Of a DNA stretch of 6,451 nt, positions 1 to 6,154 are shown in pieces. How positions within the stretch are numbered: the first letter of the stretch is position 1; every line of letters starts with the position of its first letter. This stretch comes from Hungatella sp. UBA5982. Lineage in GTDB: Bacteria > Bacillota > Clostridia > Lachnospirales > Lachnospiraceae. A model generated the notes under the pieces. That model was not told the origin of the DNA. It made no database searches and saw only the letters and a program-made list of their open reading frames with translations. The stretch lies in assembly GCA_002429965.1 (NCBI GenBank), contig DJBG01000095.1:22760-29210 (forward strand), in the 5' to 3' direction. The translations under genes and the position numbers were made by a program.

Positions 1-40
1 TAAAGGTATGCCCGCAGGGTGTTTCTCTTAAATCGTGTCT

Positions 41-1069
41 CTAAGGATGTAAGAGGACCTTAATACTGCCCGATTTCCTATCAAGGCAAGTTTCAAGAGC
101 TTTCTGAATATCATCAAGAGGAAAATGATGGGTGATCAGAAGTTCAAGGTCTAATTCTCTGGCAACTTTAAGTGCAATCGGGAAATCCCAGCAGTATCCC
201 TGAGCACCCTGGATTTTAATTTCATGGGTGACAAATCTGCTTGCAGGAATATTGATCTGCGGATTCTCAAAGATTCCAATAACAGTGGCCAGGCCATTTT
301 TCTTTAACGTCATCATCGCCTGTAAAAATGATGCTTCCAGGCCAACACATTCAAAACTCTTATCAACGCCCTTTCCATTTGTAATTCGGCGTATCTCATC
401 TTCCAGATTTGTCTTTCCCGAATTAACCGTTATGGAGGCGCCAAGCTTTTTCGCTGCTGCAAGCCTTTCATCAGAAAAATCTGCAATAATGACTTCAGCA
501 GCTCCGCTCTTTTTGCATATGGACGCAATCAACATTCCTATCGCGCCTGCTCCGATAACAAGAACTGTCTCTCCAAGGCGGATATCTGCGCGGCGTACCG
601 CATGGGTTGCCACACTCAAGGGTTCAATCAGGGCACCTGTATCATAAGTCAGGTATTCAGGAAGTTTATACACATACGGCTCATTGATCAGAATATAGTC
701 TGCCATGGCTCCGTCGCCATTTCTGTATGTAAACGATATATTCTCACAATATCCGTAATCTCCACGACAACAGGCATCGCATGTTCCGCAGACAATACAA
801 GGTTCCACCGTTACCCGGTCTCCCACAGACACATTGGTAACGTCTTCTCCAACCTCAACCACATCTCCCGAAAATTCATGCCCAATGGTCACCGGAAGGG
901 GGGCCGAAGGATGTTTCCCTTTAAAAATGTGGATATCACTGCCGCAAATGGCACTTGATTTAATCTTAATCAGAACCTGGCCCTTTTTCGGAGACTGAAT
1001 ATCCCTATTCTCGATGATTGCTTTCATGGGCTCGGTTACTTTCCCAATTCTGCTGGTTTTTACACTCAC
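41..1069 (-). CDS. Zinc-dependent medium-chain alcohol/polyol dehydrogenase, NAD-type
   Basis: A cytoplasmic MDR-family dehydrogenase that interconverts a secondary alcohol and a ketone, related to sorbitol, butanediol and L-gulonate/L-galactonate-type enzymes. Residues are numbered from the ATG at 1087. The catalytic zinc site is Cys48 (ICGSD), His70-Glu71 (GHE) and Glu155 (IEPL). The structural zinc site is Cys100, 103, 106 and 114, complete and correctly spaced. The Rossmann motif GAGAIG is at 179-184, and Asp203 at the end of the second strand indicates NAD(H) over NADP(H). The start is uncertain: the ATG at 1087 overlaps the previous stop (ATGA) but has no good ribosome site, whereas the GTG at 1069 has AAGGAGG 8 nt upstream and gives a family-like N-terminus. 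The GTG is preferred, giving 342 residues. As last gene of the lacI unit it probably makes or consumes the keto sugar handled by the epimerase. Substrate not identifiable from sequence. Confidence 0.92.
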   Translation of the reverse strand: MSVKTSRIGKVTEPMKAIIENRDIQSPKKGQVLIKIKSSAICGSDIHIFKGKHPSAPLPVTIGHEFSGDVVEVGEDVTNVSVGDRVTVEPCIVCGTCDACCRGDYGYCENISFTYRNGDGAMADYILINEPYVYKLPEYLTYDTGALIEPLSVATHAVRRADIRLGETVLVIGAGAIGMLIASICKKSGAAEVIIADFSDERLAAAKKLGASITVNSGKTNLEDEIRRITNGKGVDKSFECVGLEASFLQAMMTLKKNGLATVIGIFENPQINIPASRFVTHEIKIQGAQGYCWDFPIALKVARELDLELLITHHFPLDDIQKALETCLDRKSGSIKVLLHP

Positions 1070-1077
1070 TTTTAAGT

Positions 1078-1084
1078 CCTCCTT
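1078..1084 (-). promoter_or_regulatory. Shine-Dalgarno site that decides the dehydrogenase start
   Basis: AAGGAGG sits 8 nt before the GTG at 1069 and directly follows the stop of the flavin oxidoreductase. It lies inside the first codons that would be translated from the ATG at 1087, so it supports the GTG as the working start. Confidence 0.7.
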
Positions 1085-2454
1085 CATTGGAAACTTTTCT
1101 CACGCATGGAAGCTTCCTCTCTGTACTCCTTATAAAAGCCCGCGTAGATTTCGCTGTCTTTGATGACGCAGCCGGTTCTTCCATGGTCTCTCATAATCTG
1201 AGTGCATTTTGAACAAGTGACGCAGCACTGCTTCGGATCCATTTCTCCTTTCAGCAGAATATCGCGGGGGGCATCCGGATATGCAAAGCCAGAACGTCCC
1301 ATACCCACAAATTTACAGCTTCCGTCAGCCAGGTTCGCTGCACCCGCATAAGGAAGGAACTGCCGCAGCCAGGTATAACCATTTCCCACAACAGGCACAT
1401 CACCTGCTGCTTTCTGAATCTGCCGTGTAAACTCAAACAGCCGGTCCATGCTTTCAAGGGGATGTTCATCCGGAGTGGGAATTCCCATGCTGGATAAATC
1501 GAAAGGTCTTGTTACCTGAGGATAAATATAATAGGGATTTCCGGCAGAATTGCTTAAAAGGTCAACGCCCTCTTCCACCAGCATCCGTACAAGAGCCATG
1601 GGCTCTGTGGGATCAAACTTCCACATGTCTTCCCGATCGCAGCCGAAGCCATAGGGATAAGGATGAGCGTCAAATACATTGAAACGGCAGGCTATAATAA
1701 AGTCATCGCCCACAGCTTCCCGGACGGCACGGATTGTCTGGCGAAGAAACCGGCTCCTGTTTTCAAAGCTTCCGCCGTATTTTCCCTCTCTTGTGTGGCT
1801 GGCAATCAACTCACTCAAAAGATACCGGTGGCAATTCTTTATATCCACACCGTCAAAACCTGCTTCCTTCGCCAAAACCGCACTTTCCACATAATGAGCC
1901 GTTAAATTGTCCAGATATTCATCGGTCACGACAGGTGCATCTGCCGCAAGCCCGACTCTCGGATCCAGAATAGGGTCATGCTGGGGAACAATAGGCGCTC
2001 CCTTATGGCCTTCCGGTCTGGAATAGCGGCCGGAGTGTGTTAACTGTAAAATATTCAGTGGTTTTTTACCATTGCGGGCAACTGCCGACTGATTGCACCG
2101 TTCAACAACTGCCTTAAACTGCGGCATATTCTCCTTGGTCAGCATCATCTGGAGCGGATTGGCCCGTCCTTCCGCGACAACCGCGCAAGCCTCCCACCAA
2201 AGTAATCCCGCTCCGCCTTCCGCAAACCTCTTATATCTTCTTTCAACAAGCTCAGAAGGAGAACCATCGGGATTTGAATCGCAGCCTTCCATTGGAAGAA
2301 TTGCAATTGCATTGGGTGCAATCCGTTTTCCTACCTTTACCTCGGCACGAAGCGGAGATAAATCTTCGCTGAATTTTATATTTACACCAAGAGAATTTAC
2401 TTTTTCTACAACCTCATTCAATGTCTTATAATTAAACTTTTCATGTGACGCCAT
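1084..2454 (-). CDS. Old Yellow Enzyme-family NADH:flavin oxidoreductase with C-terminal Fe-S cysteine motif
   Basis: A 456-residue FMN-binding TIM barrel of the OYE/2,4-dienoyl-CoA reductase family, which typically reduces activated C=C bonds with NAD(P)H. Visible family motifs are AILPMEG at 51-57, QLTHSGRYSRP at 137-147, GFDGVDIK at 199-206, YGGSFENRSRFL at 226-237 and VGNGY at 356-360. The C-terminus has Cys411, 414, 417 and 429 (CX2CX2CX11C), resembling the 4Fe-4S motif of dienoyl-CoA reductases and trimethylamine dehydrogenase, but with two rather than three residues in the second gap. The C-terminal FAD/NAD(P)H domains of those larger proteins (about 670 or more residues) are absent. 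Lys206 replaces the first His of the usual substrate-binding His-x-x-His pair; His209 is kept. About 30 extra residues precede the barrel. The stop overlaps the first possible start of the dehydrogenase as ATGA. Family sure, substrate unknown. Confidence 0.93.
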   Translation of the reverse strand: MASHEKFNYKTLNEVVEKVNSLGVNIKFSEDLSPLRAEVKVGKRIAPNAIAILPMEGCDSNPDGSPSELVERRYKRFAEGGAGLLWWEACAVVAEGRANPLQMMLTKENMPQFKAVVERCNQSAVARNGKKPLNILQLTHSGRYSRPEGHKGAPIVPQHDPILDPRVGLAADAPVVTDEYLDNLTAHYVESAVLAKEAGFDGVDIKNCHRYLLSELIASHTREGKYGGSFENRSRFLRQTIRAVREAVGDDFIIACRFNVFDAHPYPYGFGCDREDMWKFDPTEPMALVRMLVEEGVDLLSNSAGNPYYIYPQVTRPFDLSSMGIPTPDEHPLESMDRLFEFTRQIQKAAGDVPVVGNGYTWLRQFLPYAGAANLADGSCKFVGMGRSGFAYPDAPRDILLKGEMDPKQCCVTCSKCTQIMRDHGRTGCVIKDSEIYAGFYKEYREEASMREKSFQ

Positions 2455-2465
2455 TCTTCAGTCAT

Positions 2466-2471
2466 CTCCTT
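2466..2471 (-). promoter_or_regulatory. Shine-Dalgarno site of the flavin oxidoreductase, long spacing
   Basis: AAGGAG lies 11 nt before the ATG at 2454, longer than the 6-9 nt of the other genes here. Another ATG directly after it is out of frame, too close to the site, and opens only a 15-codon frame, so the ATG at 2454 remains the best start. The spacing may lower expression of this gene relative to its neighbours. Confidence 0.6.
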
Positions 2472-2475
2472 ATTT

Positions 2476-3315
2476 TTAATGCCAGTCATGCTGCTTCATA
2501 TAGAGGATTCCAGATTCGGCAATCTCATCCGCGCTCTTATGGGGCTGAACCCACCCGGCGTCAAAGCCGCCGGGCGCAAAAGTCTCCATTGTGATATGCC
2601 CTTTATAATCGTATCTTTGCATCAACCCCCATAAGTCCTTCCACGGAAAGAATCCCTGACCCGGAACTCCTCTGTTATTTGAGCAGGCATGAAAATGATA
2701 CATTTTTTCTTCCTTCAGCACGGCTTCAAACGCATCCGTGATGCTGTCTTCCTCAATTCCGGCGTGATATGTATCAAAATGTACCCCTACGTTTTCCTCT
2801 CCAATATCGGAAACAAGCTTTAACGCCTGAGCCGCTGTATTGACAACGCTGGTCCGATACCGGTTTAAAGGTTCAAGAGCAAGCCGCACACCGCATTCTT
2901 TTGCTATGGCAGAAACTTTACGGATACCAGTTACTGCAAGCTCCCACTCTCTTTTTTCATCATCCTCAGAAAGCTGGTGTTTCTTTCCTCCCCCCGTATA
3001 AAGAGGGCCGGCAAATACTGTTGCGGAAACTGCTTCCGCCGATTTCAAACATTCCGTCATATATTTTATTGTGTTCTGCCGGATCGTCTCATCAAAATTG
3101 GAAAGATCACGCCCAGCTCCAAGTGCGGCGCAAAGGCTCACTTCCATATCCAGGGAACGGATTTCATCCATAAGTTTCTTCGGAATCTCAGGAACAGTCA
3201 TGGGAAGTTCCACTGCCGTAAATCCCATCTTAAATGCTTTTTCAGGCAATCCTACACATTCAAGTCCCAGTTCATTCACCCAATTCCAAAGATTAATTCC
3301 CCAGTGGTTGCTCAT
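2476..3315 (-). CDS. Xylose isomerase-like TIM-barrel sugar epimerase/isomerase
   Basis: A 279-residue cytoplasmic enzyme of the AP-endonuclease-2/xylose isomerase-like superfamily, closest by motif to D-tagatose and D-allulose 3-epimerases, which shift a hydroxyl next to a ketone through an enediolate on a divalent metal. Likely metal ligands are Glu148 (LALEPLNRY), Asp181 (HFDTYH), His209 (YHFHA) and Glu244 (TMETF). His184 and Arg215 (NNRGVPG) match substrate-contacting residues of the allulose 3-epimerases, and NTAAQAL at 159-165 and IEEDS at 187-191 are also shared. Two positions differ: Arg154 stands where those enzymes have a substrate-binding Glu, and Ser212 replaces another Glu. The start has AGGAG 8 nt upstream. 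The gene begins 11 nt after lacI and ends 21 nt before the flavin oxidoreductase. Alternatives within the fold are isomerases, IolE-like dehydratases and 3-keto-glycoside epimerases. Fold and metal site are secure; the exact reaction is not. Confidence 0.9.
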   Translation of the reverse strand: MSNHWGINLWNWVNELGLECVGLPEKAFKMGFTAVELPMTVPEIPKKLMDEIRSLDMEVSLCAALGAGRDLSNFDETIRQNTIKYMTECLKSAEAVSATVFAGPLYTGGGKKHQLSEDDEKREWELAVTGIRKVSAIAKECGVRLALEPLNRYRTSVVNTAAQALKLVSDIGEENVGVHFDTYHAGIEEDSITDAFEAVLKEEKMYHFHACSNNRGVPGQGFFPWKDLWGLMQRYDYKGHITMETFAPGGFDAGWVQPHKSADEIAESGILYMKQHDWH

Positions 3316-3323
3316 ATATATCT

Positions 3324-3328
3324 CTCCT
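3324..3328 (-). promoter_or_regulatory. Shine-Dalgarno site of the epimerase, overlapping the lacI stop
   Basis: AGGAG lies 8 nt before the ATG at 3315 and shares two bases with the TAG stop of lacI (TAGGAGAG). Ribosomes finishing lacI therefore end on the next gene's initiation site, which favours coupled translation. Confidence 0.75.
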
Positions 3329-4340
3329 ATCTTGTTGAAGCCCGTATAATTAAATCTGTCTCCAACAGCTCTTTTAACGGCTGGGGAAGCGCTCCCTTCT
3401 CATCTTTATATTGGATTTGATGGATCAGATTATTGGTCGCCCTTACACCTATATCATAAAATGGCTGTGCCACAGTGGAAAGTGGCGGCTCCACCATCCC
3501 TGAAAGGGTTACATTATCAAAGCTGAGTACAGAGACGTCTTCCGGAATGCGGATCCCCATCTCATGAAGGGCATGAAGAATAACAAATGCCTTCGGGTCA
3601 CTGGTTGCAAATATCACATCCGGCCTGTTTTCCGAGTTCATCAAAGCCTGTGTCATGCTGTAGAAGCTGCTGCTTCCTGTCGCCTCCCTCATAACCAGGT
3701 TTTCATTATAAGGGATGTTATGATCTTCAAGCGCCGCCCGGTAGCCCCGATAACGCTCATTATACAAATAAAGGTTCTCCCGCCCCAGGGCCAAAGCGAT
3801 TTTTTTATATCCGGAACCAATTAAGTACCGGACTGCATTATAGGACGCTTTAAAGTTGTCTATGGCAACAATATCTATTTTTCCCTCGTCCCTGGCATAA
3901 AAGCGGTTTATAAGCACAAGGGGGAATCCTTCTGTGCGGAGGTTTCTTATATGGATAGAGTTTGGAAGCATGGAGCCTACAATAAAACCATCCACAAGAC
4001 GTGATTTCATAGTGGAAATATACTCTTTTTCAACACCGCTATTCTCGTCGGTATTGCATAGAATTACTGTGTAATTTTTTTGTCTTGCCGCATCTTCGAC
4101 CCCCCGTGTAATCATGGGAAAAATAAGGTTCTGGATATCCGGAAGCATAAGGACTATGGTATTGGTCCTGCCCATTTTCAGACCTTTCGCCATGACGTTG
4201 GGGCTGTAGCCTGTTTTCTGGATGGCCTCCATGACACGCATCCTAGTGTCATCACTTACATAACTTTTTCCACTTAAAACTCTCGATACGGTTGTAGCTG
4301 AAACACCTGCCAATTCTGCAACCACTTTAATATTTGTCAT
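3327..4340 (-). CDS. LacI-family transcriptional regulator
   Basis: A 337-residue DNA-binding regulator of normal LacI length. The helix-turn-helix spans about residues 3-22 (VVAELAGVSATTVSRVLSG), followed by the hinge signature YSPNVMAKGL at 45-54, in which Leu54 matches the leucine that inserts into the operator minor groove. The rest is a periplasmic-binding-protein-like sensor: conserved DN at 161-162, RYRGYRAAL at 196-204, ATSDPKA at 245-251, and SFDN at 273-276, with AQP at 291-293. The ATG at 4340 is chosen because GAGGTGAT, fully complementary to the 16S tail, lies just before it; the alternative GTG at 4349 is inside that site. The gene opens a compact four-gene unit with the epimerase, flavin enzyme and dehydrogenase, so it most likely represses them, and perhaps the dehydratase and importer upstream, until a sugar-like inducer binds. 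The inducer cannot be predicted. Confidence 0.95.
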   Translation of the reverse strand: MTNIKVVAELAGVSATTVSRVLSGKSYVSDDTRMRVMEAIQKTGYSPNVMAKGLKMGRTNTIVLMLPDIQNLIFPMITRGVEDAARQKNYTVILCNTDENSGVEKEYISTMKSRLVDGFIVGSMLPNSIHIRNLRTEGFPLVLINRFYARDEGKIDIVAIDNFKASYNAVRYLIGSGYKKIALALGRENLYLYNERYRGYRAALEDHNIPYNENLVMREATGSSSFYSMTQALMNSENRPDVIFATSDPKAFVILHALHEMGIRIPEDVSVLSFDNVTLSGMVEPPLSTVAQPFYDIGVRATNNLIHQIQYKDEKGALPQPLKELLETDLIIRASTR

Positions 4341-4344
4341 TCCA

Positions 4345-4352
4345 ATCACCTC
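4345..4352 (-). promoter_or_regulatory. Shine-Dalgarno site of lacI
   Basis: GAGGTGAT matches the anti-Shine-Dalgarno tail over eight bases and precedes the ATG at 4340. It overlaps the alternative GTG codon at 4349, which makes that codon an unlikely start. Confidence 0.75.
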
Positions 4353-4363
4353 AATATGTGAAT

Positions 4364-4376
4364 TCCATAATATGGA
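4364..4376. promoter_or_regulatory. 13-nt palindrome in the lacI leader, possible operator
   Basis: The sequence TCCATATTATGGA is a perfect inverted repeat with one central base. It lies just downstream of the candidate -10, where a bound repressor would block transcription, so it could be an autoregulatory operator. Against this, classical LacI-family operators usually have an even axis with a central CG, which is missing here. It might instead be a chance AT-rich palindrome. Confidence 0.25.
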
Positions 4377-4388
4377 TCCTTTTTCCCA

Positions 4389-4397
4389 ATTTTATCA
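4389..4397 (-). promoter_or_regulatory. Candidate extended -10 promoter for the lacI operon
   Basis: Read on the minus strand, the gap between the dehydratase and lacI contains TGTGATAAAAT, an extended -10 (TGn followed by TAAAAT, five of six matches to TATAAT). The position 17 nt upstream (GTGTAT) is a poor -35, as is common when an extended -10 is present. Transcription would begin near 4382 and leave a leader of about 40 nt. This is a pattern match only; read-through from the dehydratase could also feed the downstream genes. Confidence 0.4.
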
Positions 4398-4446
4398 CAC
4401 ATTGTCAGAATATACACGAGATTTCAGCATAGTCGTTTAAATGCAT

Positions 4447-6105
4447 TCAGTCGTCCCAAAATACAGTTGCTCCACGGTGCGCTGAGGTACAATTCTTGCG
4501 GTAAAGATTTAACCATCCCTTAGCCGGTTTATGAACGGGTTCGAAACGTTTTCTTCTGTCAGCAAATTCCGCTTCTGTCACATCTACCGTCAGCATTCTC
4601 GCCTCAACATCGATATAAATCATATCTCCGTCTTTAATCAAAGCCAGGTTTCCGCCTTCATAAGCCTCCGGACTCACATGTCCGATTGCAAGACCGCCGG
4701 TTGCTCCCGAAAATCTGCCGTCCGATACAAGGGCAAGCCGGCTGCCAAGTCCCTTTCCGAGAACAGCTGCCATAAATGTCTCCATATGGGGCATTCCCGG
4801 GCTGCCCTTTGGCCCTTCATACCGGATAATTACAACATCGCCGGCCACAATTTCATCCCTTAAAATCGCATTCCAGGCATCGTCCTGAGAATCGTAACAT
4901 TTGGCCGGTCCTGAAAATTTCCATGCTGCCGGATCTACCGCACTGAATTTGACAATCGCACTGTCCGTTCCGATATTGCCGTGAAGAACGGCAAGTCCAC
5001 CCTGTTCATGGATGGGATTTTCCACAGAATGAATCACATTCATATCCTTATTTTCAGCAAGTTTCGCCTTATCACCGATGGTGCCGAACATACCGCCTGC
5101 TGCCGTATCGATTTTCCCTGCTTTGGCAAGTTCCTTCACAACAGCCCCAAGCCCTCCGGCCGCATCAAATTCTTCCATTGTATAAGTTGGATGATTGGGA
5201 TAAATGGTGCTGATAACCGGCACTTCACGGCTGACTTTATCAAAGGTTTCTGGGACAATATCGCATTTTACCTGACGTGCAAGTGCCGGGATGTGAAGCA
5301 GGCTGTTGGTAGAACCTCCCGTTGCCATCATATAGCGTACGACGTTCTCAAAGCTCTTTTGTTCTATAAAATCACTTGGCCGTCTTTCTTCCTTTACTGC
5401 CTCCACAACCTTTTCAGCCGCTTCCCTTGCCATCTCATGCCACCGGGGGGTCTGGCTGCGGACACTGGCGTTACCGTGAGGAGAAAGACCAAGAACTTCG
5501 GCCATGGCGCACATGGTATTAGCCGTTCCCATAAAGGGGCAGGCTCCCGGAGTCGGGCAGGCATTTCTCACGATTCCCTTGTAATCCTCTTCGCTCATAT
5601 CACCCGCAATGTAGGCTGCATAAGCCTGCTTTGTATGGGTCAGAGTCAACATTTTCCCCTTATAATGACCTGCCGCCATGTATCCGCCTGTAAGCATAAC
5701 GGTTGGAATATCCACCCTCAAAGCGCCCATGATCATACCCGGAACAACTTTGTCACAGGTTGCCATGATAATCATGCCTTCCAGCATGTTTAATTCTGCA
5801 ACCGTCTCCACTTCACTCGATACTAAATCTCTGGCCGGAAGTGTGTAACGGTCACCCGGTGTATTGGAGCAAATTCCGTCACAGACACCGGTGATAGGAA
5901 GTTCCAGTGCAAGTCCACCTGCTTTATAGATTTCCTCCTTCATCTCTGCAATGACATCTTTAAAGGGGAAATGTCCCGGATTCATTTCATTCCATGAGTT
6001 TATCAGGCCGATTATAGGTCTGGCCGCATCCTCAGGCGATATTCCCATCGCATAAAGCAGTGTATTGCGATGATCCATAGACTCTTCATTCCATTGACGT
6101 ATCAT
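4447..6105 (-). CDS. IlvD/EDD-family Fe-S dehydratase (dihydroxy-acid or sugar-acid dehydratase)
   Basis: This cytoplasmic Fe-S enzyme of 552 residues, usual for the family, removes water from a 2,3-dihydroxy acid or an aldonic acid to give a 2-keto acid. Visible motifs are [10 protein letters not shown] at 36-45, VCDG at 74-77, the cluster-binding CDK at 117-119 (the Lys is the carbamylated metal ligand in solved relatives), the second cluster Cys at 189 in [17 protein letters not shown] at 263-267, GPKGSPGMP at 431-439, and SDGRFSG at 461-467 with Ser466 at the catalytic serine position. The start at 6105 is chosen because AGGAGG lies 7 nt upstream; the frame stays open to 6147 but that start has no such site. 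It differs from classical IlvD (VCDG instead of VDDG, and a divergent segment after it). Automatic pipelines would probably call it dihydroxy-acid dehydratase, but the company of polyol dehydrogenase, epimerase and LacI favours a sugar-acid substrate. Family certain; substrate unknown. Confidence 0.93.
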   Translation of the reverse strand: MIRQWNEESMDHRNTLLYAMGISPEDAARPIIGLINSWNEMNPGHFPFKDVIAEMKEEIYKAGGLALELPITGVCDGICSNTPGDRYTLPARDLVSSEVETVAELNMLEGMIIMATCDKVVPGMIMGALRVDIPTVMLTGGYMAAGHYKGKMLTLTHTKQAYAAYIAGDMSEEDYKGIVRNACPTPGACPFMGTANTMCAMAEVLGLSPHGNASVRSQTPRWHEMAREAAEKVVEAVKEERRPSDFIEQKSFENVVRYMMATGGSTNSLLHIPALARQVKCDIVPETFDKVSREVPVISTIYPNHPTYTMEEFDAAGGLGAVVKELAKAGKIDTAAGGMFGTIGDKAKLAENKDMNVIHSVENPIHEQGGLAVLHGNIGTDSAIVKFSAVDPAAWKFSGPAKCYDSQDDAWNAILRDEIVAGDVVIIRYEGPKGSPGMPHMETFMAAVLGKGLGSRLALVSDGRFSGATGGLAIGHVSPEAYEGGNLALIKDGDMIYIDVEARMLTVDVTEAEFADRRKRFEPVHKPAKGWLNLYRKNCTSAHRGATVFWDD

Positions 6106-6112
6106 CTTTTCT

Positions 6113-6118
6113 CCTCCT
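6113..6118 (-). promoter_or_regulatory. Shine-Dalgarno site of the dehydratase
   Basis: A perfect AGGAGG sits 7 nt before the ATG at 6105. It fixes that start over the upstream in-frame ATG at 6147, which would add 14 residues unlike any family N-terminus. Confidence 0.85.
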
Positions 6119-6154
6119 GTCATTATCCCTAAAATGATACCTGGCAACGCTGTA

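Noticed and set aside
1..40. Possible terminator after the dehydrogenase
   Set aside because: Only a 3-bp CCC/GGG stem with a 3-nt loop is present and there is no T-run, so no terminator or further gene can be supported in these 40 bases.
228..958. Plus-strand open frames opposite the dehydrogenase
   Set aside because: Both overlap the zinc and Rossmann motifs of the dehydrogenase on the other strand and look like shadows.
2977..3420. A 147-codon plus-strand open frame across the epimerase and lacI ends
   Set aside because: It lies antisense to two well-supported genes and its translation shows no known motif.
4341..4349. GTG start for lacI at 4349
   Set aside because: The codon is part of the ribosome binding site GAGGTGAT for the ATG at 4340.
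4420..4446. Possible terminator after the dehydratase
   Set aside because: A GCAT/ATGC stem of four pairs with a 10-nt loop and no T-run is too weak, so read-through into lacI remains possible.
4981..5793. A 270-codon open frame on the plus strand
   Set aside because: It is fully antisense to the dehydratase, whose family motifs run through this stretch. Its translation has no recognisable domain and is rich in Cys, His and Phe, as expected of a shadow frame.
6106..6154. Possible promoter TTGCCA ... GATAAT before the dehydratase
   Set aside because: The boxes each match five of six consensus bases, but the 14-nt spacer is too short, and the 16-nt alternative gives a poor -10 (TAATGA).
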